From Proteobacteria bacterium UBA1858 (GTDB lineage: Bacteria; Pseudomonadota; Gammaproteobacteria; UBA4575), in assembly GCA_002338385.1 (NCBI GenBank), contig DDIE01000037.1:5738-16737 (forward strand): a stretch of DNA of 11,000 nt, written 5' to 3'. Positions 6,493 through 11,000 of the stretch are shown piece after piece (within the stretch, counting starts at the first letter, position 1; every line of letters begins with the position of its first letter). The notes beneath the pieces are model-generated. The model saw only the letters and a list, made by a program, of their open reading frames with translations. It was not told where the DNA came from and made no database searches. Position numbers and translations under genes: made by a program.

Positions 6493-7109
6493 GTCATTTA
6501 TATGTATTAACGGACGATCAGCACTATCCGCACTCTAGTTGGGTGGAGCGCATCGAACAAGCGCTGATCGGTGGTGCCGCATTGATCCAACTGCGCGAAA
6601 AAAAACTTACTGATCAACAACTGTTACCTGACGCATTACAAATTCAGGCGCTCTGTCGTGACTATCATGTGCCGTTAATCATCAATGACCGTATTCAGCT
6701 CGCCCGGCAGATTGATGCTGATGGGGTGCACTTGGGTAAAAATGATGCTTGCTTACAACAGGCACGCGCTTGTCTTGGCAACAAAAAAATTATCGGGATA
6801 TCTTGTTATCGGAGTATTTATCAGGCCCGACGCCAGCAAGCTCAGGGGGCGGACTATGTGGCCTTCGGCCGTATTTTCACATCCCAGACCAAGCCTTATG
6901 CAGGCCACTGTCCAATAAGTGTATTACGGGCAGCCCAGCAACAACTCACGATCCCGGTCTGCGCGATAGGTGGCATCACCTCGCGTAATGTAAAATCAGT
7001 GCTGGCGACAGGGGTTGAATTAGTCGCCACCTGCAACAGTGTATTCAACGCGCCAGACCCATTACAGGCAGCAAACAATTTTCTAAGAGCAGGTATAATA
7101 CGGTCTTAA
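6486..7109 (+). CDS. thiE: Thiamine phosphate synthase ThiE
   Basis: 207 residues, normal length. Joins HMP-PP (made by ThiD) with the thiazole phosphate to give thiamine phosphate, cytoplasmic TIM barrel. Motifs: LIQLREK (33-39, pyrophosphate and pyrimidine contacts), LIINDR (64-69), DGVHLGKND (79-87, metal and PP ligands), IGIS (103-106), DYVAFG (123-128), FTSQTK (131-136, the flexible T-x-T-K-like loop) and CAIGGI (159-164). The usual V-I-S-x-x-F at the last strand is replaced by ATCNSVF (181-187), a mild divergence. Starts inside the thiD stop region without its own ribosome binding site, and is followed by hemL after 17 bases. A thiazole branch (thiG, thiS) is not in the window. Confidence 0.95.
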   Translation: MLSHLYVLTDDQHYPHSSWVERIEQALIGGAALIQLREKKLTDQQLLPDALQIQALCRDYHVPLIINDRIQLARQIDADGVHLGKNDACLQQARACLGNKKIIGISCYRSIYQARRQQAQGADYVAFGRIFTSQTKPYAGHCPISVLRAAQQQLTIPVCAIGGITSRNVKSVLATGVELVATCNSVFNAPDPLQAANNFLRAGIIRS

Positions 7110-7126
7110 ATTTCATCTGACACACC

Positions 7127-8410
7127 ATGGACGCTATGCACTCACATTTCCTAGAAGCACAAAAATACATCCCCGGTGGCGTGAACTCTCCAGTGCGCGC
7201 ATTCAAAGCAGTAGGCGGTGATCCGGTTTATATTAAACGCGCCTCTGGTGCACACATATATGACACTAACGACAAACAATATATCGATTATGTGGGCTCG
7301 TGGGGACCAATGATTCTGGGCCACGCGCATCCGCAAGTGATCAAAGCTGTGCAAGATGCAGCAGTTCATGGTCTAAGTTTTGGCGCACCAACGCTGCTCG
7401 AAACCGAAATGGCCAAGCTGGTATGTGAAGTGGTCCCTTCAATTGAACAAGTACGTATGGTCAGCTCGGGTACAGAGGCCACAATGAGTGCTATTCGCTT
7501 GGCACGCGGCTATACCAAGCGCTCTAAAATCTTAAAATTCGAAGGCTGCTATCATGGTCATGTCGACTCCCTACTGGTCAAAGCTGGCTCGGGTGCATTA
7601 ACATTTGGTACGCCCAGCTCACCTGGTGTACCCGCCGAACTAGCCGCCCATACACTTACTCTACCCTTCAATGATCTGGCAGCAGTGGAGGCGTTGTTCG
7701 CTCAACAGGGTGACCAGATTGCTTGCATTATCGTCGAGCCCATCGCGGGCAATATGAACTGTGTATTACCTGTCGAAGGGTATTTACAAGGCCTCAAAGA
7801 AATCACTGAAAAATACCAAAGCCTACTCATTTTTGATGAGGTGATGACTGGTTTTCGAGTGGCACTAGGTGGCACTCAGGCGCTGTATGGTGTGACGCCA
7901 GACATTACCACGCTTGGTAAAGTCATTGGGGGTGGTATGCCAGTCGGTGCGTTTGGTGGCCGCAAGCAAGTGATGGCTCATTTGGCACCTGAGGGGCCGG
8001 TGTATCAGGCTGGCACTCTGTCAGGTAATCCGATTGCTATGACCGCAGGTATTATGACTATCACCATGGTGCGCCAAGCCGGCTTCTATGAGCGTTTAGG
8101 TGACAAGACTAAATGCTTGGTTGAAGGCCTTAAAGAGCGTGCTCAAGCCGCTGGTATAGGGATGACGACCAATCATGCCGGCGGTATGTTTGGTTTCTTC
8201 TTCAGTCACGAGGAACGCATCACACATTTCGATCAGGTGACTCAATGCGATCAACAAAGATTTAATAAATTCTTTCATCTGATGCTCGAACAAGGCGTTT
8301 ATCTCGCCCCCTCATCGTACGAAGCGGGATTTATTTCTGCTGCACATAGCAGTGACGATATCGATAAAACACTCGCCGCCGCTGAGCGGGTATTCAAACA
8401 CCTGGGGTAA
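7127..8410 (+). CDS. hemL: Glutamate-1-semialdehyde 2,1-aminomutase HemL
   Basis: 427 residues, the standard length. Converts glutamate-1-semialdehyde to 5-aminolevulinate, the last step of the C5 route into heme, siroheme and cobalamin; PLP-dependent class III aminotransferase fold, cytoplasmic. Motifs: YIPGGVNSPVRAF (14-26), VGSWGPMILGHAHP (56-69), VSSGTEATMSAIRLARG (112-128, PLP phosphate), FEGCYHGH (138-145), IIVEPIAGNMN (201-211), LLIFDEVMTGFR (233-244) and LGKVIGGGMPVGAFGG (263-278), with the Schiff-base Lys265 at the canonical position. The gene uses ATG 7127 or possibly ATG 7136, neither with a clear ribosome binding site. It is the last gene of thiD-thiE-hemL, an order also found in Pseudomonas relatives, and shares no pathway with the thiamine genes. 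No U-rich terminator follows; see the structured region downstream. Confidence 0.97.
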   Translation: MDAMHSHFLEAQKYIPGGVNSPVRAFKAVGGDPVYIKRASGAHIYDTNDKQYIDYVGSWGPMILGHAHPQVIKAVQDAAVHGLSFGAPTLLETEMAKLVCEVVPSIEQVRMVSSGTEATMSAIRLARGYTKRSKILKFEGCYHGHVDSLLVKAGSGALTFGTPSSPGVPAELAAHTLTLPFNDLAAVEALFAQQGDQIACIIVEPIAGNMNCVLPVEGYLQGLKEITEKYQSLLIFDEVMTGFRVALGGTQALYGVTPDITTLGKVIGGGMPVGAFGGRKQVMAHLAPEGPVYQAGTLSGNPIAMTAGIMTITMVRQAGFYERLGDKTKCLVEGLKERAQAAGIGMTTNHAGGMFGFFFSHEERITHFDQVTQCDQQRFNKFFHLMLEQGVYLAPSSYEAGFISAAHSSDDIDKTLAAAERVFKHLG

Positions 8411-8411
8411 A

Positions 8412-8506
8412 GGTACTCTGGCTACTGACTTGAGGAGGTGGCTTGTGCATAGACAAGGAAGTCCTGGCTTGAGTACTATGTTGCCAACGAGGGAGTCAAT
8501 CTCGTT
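8412..8506. other. Structured intergenic region with nested inverted repeats
   Basis: Three nested pairings: GGTACTC (8412-8418) with GAGTACT (8471-8477, one G-U), GACTT (8427-8431) with AAGTC (8459-8463), and CTTGT (8442-8446) with ACAAG (8453-8457). A separate hairpin pairs AACGAG (8486-8491) with CTCGTT (8501-8506). It lies between the convergent 3' ends of hemL and hemP. There is no T-run on either strand, so it is not a classical intrinsic terminator. It may be a Rho-assisted bidirectional stop, a small RNA, or the remnant of a repeat element. Confidence 0.5.
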
Positions 8507-8522
8507 CGACACATGCTCGTAA
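8445..8522 (+). CDS. Candidate 25-codon small ORF
   Basis: GTG at 8445 preceded at 5 bases by GAGGAGGT (8432-8439), an almost perfect Shine-Dalgarno, stronger than any other in this window. The frame encodes 25 residues (begins MHRQGSPGLS, ends FDTCS) and stops with TAA at 8520, next to the hemP stop on the other strand. The peptide has no signal, helix or known motif. In the predicted fold of the region the ribosome binding site falls in an open internal loop while the start codon is partly paired. It could be a real small protein or leader peptide, a leftover of a repeat element, or chance. Confidence 0.25.
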   Translation: MHRQGSPGLSTMLPTRESISFDTCS

Positions 8523-8717
8523 TTACTTAGTTAACAGTAATTTGTTCGATTTTGTCAGTTGTAATAAATAAGTTTCACCTGCATGGGTAATCCAGGCGTA
8601 GCGACTGTCCTGCAATAAATTAGCTAAGGCAAAGGTGTTGCCCAAAGTTGAAAATGGCTCTGATTCGGCAGAAGTTTGGTTGCTGGAGATACCTGCTTGG
8701 GGGCGTTCTTGCTGCAC
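8523..8717 (-). CDS. hemP: Hemin uptake protein HemP
   Basis: 64 residues. The C-terminal half (LLQDSRYAWITHAGETYLLQ, then LTKSNKLLLTK) has the HemP/HmuP pattern of an I-x-H-x-G-x-x-Y-x-L core ending in K-L-x-L-T-K. HemP-family proteins are small cytoplasmic factors needed for, or activating, expression of heme-uptake genes in several proteobacteria; the mechanism is not settled. The N-terminal 30 residues are polar and low-complexity, probably disordered. Start GTG 8717 is chosen because AGGAG lies 5 bases upstream; a TTG at 8732 would overlap that site. It has its own promoter with a Fur box, so it should be induced by iron shortage. Unusually, no TonB-dependent heme receptor follows: the gene ends against hemL from the other strand. 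Confidence 0.85.
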   Translation of the reverse strand: MQQERPQAGISSNQTSAESEPFSTLGNTFALANLLQDSRYAWITHAGETYLLQLTKSNKLLLTK

Positions 8718-8751
8718 AACTGCTCCTTTCAATGGCTTAGATTAAACATAT

Positions 8752-8770
8752 GGTAATGATAATCGTTCTC
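8752..8770. promoter_or_regulatory. Fur box in hemP promoter
   Basis: The 19 bases GGTAATGATAATCGTTCTC match the Fur consensus GATAATGATAATCATTATC at 16 of 19 positions by direct comparison. The site overlaps the hemP -10 and most of the -35/-10 spacer, so iron-loaded Fur should block RNA polymerase and hemP should be derepressed in low iron. Confidence 0.85.
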
Positions 8771-8784
8771 ATTTAGAAGGTCAA
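8756..8784 (-). promoter_or_regulatory. hemP: Sigma70-type promoter of hemP
   Basis: On the minus strand TTGACC (8779-8784) and TATCAT (8756-8761) are separated by exactly 17 bases; each hexamer differs from consensus at one position. The -35 lies 3 bases beyond the ABC transporter stop codon. Transcription would begin near 8749, giving a leader of about 30 bases before the hemP GTG. Confidence 0.7.
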
Positions 8785-8787
8785 GAT

Positions 8788-10575
8788 TTAACTCACCGCT
8801 GCATATTGTTGGCCATACAAGCGCGCGTACAGGCCACTGGCATTGATCAGCTCCTGATGGCGTCCGTGTTCGGCAATTCTGCCATCATCGAATACAAACA
8901 CCCGGTCCGCCTGCCGCACGGCACTCAAACGATGCGCAATGATGATGGTCGTTCGGCCTTTTAAGAACGTCTGCAATGAGTGATGCAAGCGCGCCTCGGT
9001 GTCTGCGTCCAAGGCTGAAGTCGCCTCATCCAACACCACAACCTTGGGATCAGTCAGTGCCATTCTGGCAATCGCGATACGTTGGCGCTGCCCACCGGAG
9101 AGACGTACCCCATTCCTGCCAAGAATTGAATCTAAACCCGCTGGCAGTTGTTTCACCACCTCTTCCATTTGGGCGACCTGCAACACTTGCCAAAGTTTTT
9201 CATCAGATACATCTCGTCCTAGGGTGAGGTTGTTACGCAAAGTATCATTAAATAGGGCGGGATGTTGCAGCACACAGGCCACGTTCTCGCGCACCACATC
9301 CATGCCGATCTGGGTCACTGAATAGTTATTGAACCTGATATCACCTGAGATTGGTGGGTACAAACCCAACAATACTTGCACTAGCGTTGACTTGCCTCCA
9401 CCGCTGGCGCCGACCAAGGCGACTTTCTCTCCCTCATGTACGCTTAGGTTAACTCCATTCAAAACCAGCGGGCCATCGCCATAAGCGAATTTGATATTAG
9501 CGATGTCAATCGCGATACCGTCCTGATTTTTGAATGGATTAACTTGCGCATGATAGACGGGCTCATCCGGCAGCTGGATGAGTGAATTGATTCTGGCTAA
9601 CGCCGCTTTGGCCGAGAAGTACGAATACTGCACCGCTAACACCTCTTGTACTGGCCCCATCATGAACCAGAGATAGCCAAACACCGCAATCATTTCACCA
9701 ATGGATAAGCCTGTGGTAAGCACCATCACCATGCCGACAGCGCGAAATACATCAAACCCGACTAAAAAGATAAGAAAGGAGGTGCGATTGGCAGCATCAC
9801 TCTTCCATGAGAATGCGGTTGAGTGATCACGCACATTAGCCGCAAAGTGCTTAACTTTGGCTAAATAGAATTTCTCTCTATTACTGGCTCGTATCTGCTG
9901 TATCCCCTCTAGGGTTTCAGTCAATGCTTGCTGGAAAATTTCAAAAGACTTGTTTTCGCTGCTCTTAAGATCTTTAACTCGCTTGCCCATCATCATGGTG
10001 AAATAGATCACCACAGGATTCATCAGCAAAATGAATAACGCTAACTGCCAGTGCAACCAGACCAAAATCACACCCACACCGAGGATGGTCAGTGTCGAGA
10101 TAATGACTTTGCTGGCGGTCTCACCAATGAATTGATCGATCGTATTCAGATCTGTCACGAATAAGGACGACACTGCCCCACTCCCGACTGTCTCATATTC
10201 CGACATGGTAATACGCTCCAGACGAGCTAACATCTGGGCACGCATGTCATATACGAGGTCTTTCGACACCGACACAAACTTCTTGGTTTGCCAGACATTG
10301 AGAATCAACGCCAGCAGTCGCAGAATTGCGGTAACCACCAGCACGGCACTGATATAAAAAATCGGCCCCTGCTGGGCGTCATTGAACAGGCCATCAAAAA
10401 AGTTAACGATTCTACCGGGTTGGTCCAGGAGCACCTCATCCACCAACAATGGAATAAGCAGCGGGATTGGTACGCTGGCGATCACTGCCAACAACGCAAT
10501 CAGATTCGCTGCAAGCAGCGTCTTGCGATGCTTGACTGCCAGTTTGGCAATACTTTTAAAGCTGTATTCCTGCAT
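8788..10575 (-). CDS. MsbA-like ABC exporter half-transporter
   Basis: 595 residues, typical of a type IV (subfamily B) exporter with membrane domain fused to ATPase, working as a homodimer or heterodimer in the inner membrane. About six transmembrane helices lie between residues 18 and 310, with long cytoplasmic extensions (coupling segments near 100-125 and 200-250). The ATPase domain starts near 355: Walker A GASGGGKST (389-397), Q-loop Gln437, signature LSGGQ (492-496), Walker B VVVLDE (512-517) with catalytic Glu517, D-loop SALD (520-523) and H-loop His548. All catalytic residues are intact. Substrate cannot be read from the sequence: lipid, peptide, drug or an iron-related compound are all possible. 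No second half-transporter is visible nearby, favouring a homodimer. It sits between a thioredoxin-family gene and Fur-regulated hemP on the same strand. The start ATG 10575 has only a weak ribosome binding site. Confidence 0.93.
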   Translation of the reverse strand: MQEYSFKSIAKLAVKHRKTLLAANLIALLAVIASVPIPLLIPLLVDEVLLDQPGRIVNFFDGLFNDAQQGPIFYISAVLVVTAILRLLALILNVWQTKKFVSVSKDLVYDMRAQMLARLERITMSEYETVGSGAVSSLFVTDLNTIDQFIGETASKVIISTLTILGVGVILVWLHWQLALFILLMNPVVIYFTMMMGKRVKDLKSSENKSFEIFQQALTETLEGIQQIRASNREKFYLAKVKHFAANVRDHSTAFSWKSDAANRTSFLIFLVGFDVFRAVGMVMVLTTGLSIGEMIAVFGYLWFMMGPVQEVLAVQYSYFSAKAALARINSLIQLPDEPVYHAQVNPFKNQDGIAIDIANIKFAYGDGPLVLNGVNLSVHEGEKVALVGASGGGKSTLVQVLLGLYPPISGDIRFNNYSVTQIGMDVVRENVACVLQHPALFNDTLRNNLTLGRDVSDEKLWQVLQVAQMEEVVKQLPAGLDSILGRNGVRLSGGQRQRIAIARMALTDPKVVVLDEATSALDADTEARLHHSLQTFLKGRTTIIIAHRLSAVRQADRVFVFDDGRIAEHGRHQELINASGLYARLYGQQYAAVS

Positions 10576-10678
10576 AGGTCAAAGACTTGGAGAGTGTTCA
10601 ATAACACCATCATAATGCAAGCGTGCGCCAATAGATAAGTGATACCTGTACATATTGTTATCAGACCGGCTTGTGCTG

Positions 10679-10696
10679 CTGACGGATAACCGTCAG
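10679..10696. terminator. Hairpin between thioredoxin-family and ABC transporter genes
   Basis: A perfect 7-bp stem, CTGACGG (10679-10685) with CCGTCAG (10690-10696), and a 4-base ATAA loop, 7 bases beyond the thioredoxin-family stop codon. The thioredoxin strand shows no U-run after it, so termination may be partial or Rho-assisted; alternatively it protects the mRNA 3' end. Confidence 0.45.
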
Positions 10697-10703
10697 GGCT
10701 GAT

Positions 10704-11000
10704 TTATTCTGTCGCAGTATCTTGCTGTTGCTTGATTGATGCCTTCACTTGGTGCATATCCAACTGCTTTACTTTATCCAGCACATCCGCCAGTTGGGCA
10801 GGTGCCAGAGCACCCGCCTGATTGAATAATAGAATCTGTTCTCTAAAGAGCATCAGGGTCGGAATTGAACGTATCTGGCAACTTTGCGCGAGTTCGGTTT
10901 GATGCTCTGTATCGACTTTAGCAAACACCACATCCGGATATTTTTCTGAGAACAAATCAAAAGTCGGAGCAAACGACTTGCATGGACCACACCATTCAGC
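10704..11000 (-). CDS. Thioredoxin-family protein, 5' end outside window
   Basis: 98 C-terminal residues are visible; the frame runs through the window edge at 11000. It begins AEWCGPCKSFAPTFD, the thioredoxin redox site with the CGPC pair, followed by VVFAKVDTEHQTELAQ, the cis-Pro segment IRSIPTLMLF and the Gly of QAGAL, in the same order and spacing as thioredoxin. The C-terminus continues past the usual last helix (DVLDKVKQL) with about 18 extra, polar residues (MHQVKASIKQQQDTATE), as in longer thioredoxin-like proteins of gammaproteobacteria. Expected to be a cytoplasmic dithiol-disulfide oxidoreductase; whether a signal peptide precedes it cannot be seen. A hairpin separates it from the ABC transporter gene, 128 bases downstream. 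Confidence 0.9.
   Translation of the reverse strand, partial: AEWCGPCKSFAPTFDLFSEKYPDVVFAKVDTEHQTELAQSCQIRSIPTLMLFREQILLFNQAGALAPAQLADVLDKVKQLDMHQVKASIKQQQDTATE

Noticed and set aside
8486..8506. Hairpin AACGAG/CTCGTT as the intrinsic terminator of hemL
   Set aside because: Only six base pairs and no T-run follow on either strand, so I list it only as part of the structured region.
8312..8512. 66-residue frame on the minus strand across the hemL 3' end and the intergenic region
   Set aside because: It mostly lies antisense to hemL, starts at a GTG without a clear ribosome binding site and resembles no family. It is explained as a shadow frame, though its intergenic part covers the palindromic region.
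8999..9325. 108-residue frame on the plus strand inside the ABC transporter gene
   Set aside because: It is antisense to the highly conserved ATPase domain, whose motifs fix the minus-strand reading; the peptide has no recognisable features.
10288..10638. 116-residue frame on the plus strand over the 5' end of the ABC transporter gene
   Set aside because: It is antisense to the membrane domain, Gln/Asn-rich in a way expected from reversed reading of a hydrophobic segment, and has no family match.
1..11000. CRISPR array, tRNA, rRNA, prophage or intact insertion sequence
   Set aside because: No regularly spaced repeats, cloverleaf sequences, transposase or phage motifs were seen; nearly all bases are accounted for by housekeeping-type genes.

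Overview
The window reads as an ordinary, gene-dense chromosomal stretch of a gammaproteobacterium. Evidence: RppH closely resembles the E. coli form, an HAD phosphatase of the Pseudomonas PA0335 type sits divergently beside it, a rubredoxin/thiD/thiE/hemL neighbourhood is present, a Fur-box-controlled hemP is seen, and the porin type is one known from marine gammaproteobacteria. Base composition is moderate and fairly even. I see no tRNA, rRNA, CRISPR array, phage gene or intact insertion sequence. No single undescribed defence or mobile system stands out; the items most worth a second look are a small envelope flavin-redox module and the hemP intergenic region.

Layout. (1) 1-2756, plus strand: the 3' part of an outer-membrane porin gene closed by a hairpin terminator, then a tight trio encoding a small periplasmic DUF6746-type protein, an exported FMN-binding-domain protein with a covalent flavinylation motif, and a two-helix PepSY-associated membrane protein. 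The trio looks like a periplasmic electron-transfer module. (2) 2749-4028: rppH (minus) and a divergent HAD phosphatase, possibly histidinol-phosphatase, sharing a 134-bp intergenic region. Both genes overlap tail-to-tail with their outer neighbours. (3) 4025-5650, minus strand: rubredoxin (GTG start, 56 aa), an AdoK-type PfkB kinase and a small exported protein of unknown function, probably co-transcribed in that order. (4) 5710-8410, plus strand: thiD-thiE-hemL, for thiamine pyrimidine and thiazole coupling and for 5-aminolevulinate (tetrapyrrole) synthesis. (5) 8411-8522: a structured intergenic region with nested inverted repeats and a 25-codon ORF behind a near-perfect ribosome binding site. 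(6) 8523-11000, minus strand: a thioredoxin-family gene (running off the window), an MsbA-like ABC exporter half-transporter, and hemP, which has its own sigma70-like promoter overlapped by a strong Fur box.

Functionally the window has an iron, heme and redox flavour (hemL, hemP/Fur, rubredoxin, thioredoxin, FMN-binding protein). Most of this is probably housekeeping co-location rather than one pathway. Starts were chosen by ribosome binding sites and family length: the FMN-binding gene (TTG), rubredoxin (GTG) and hemP (GTG) use non-ATG starts.
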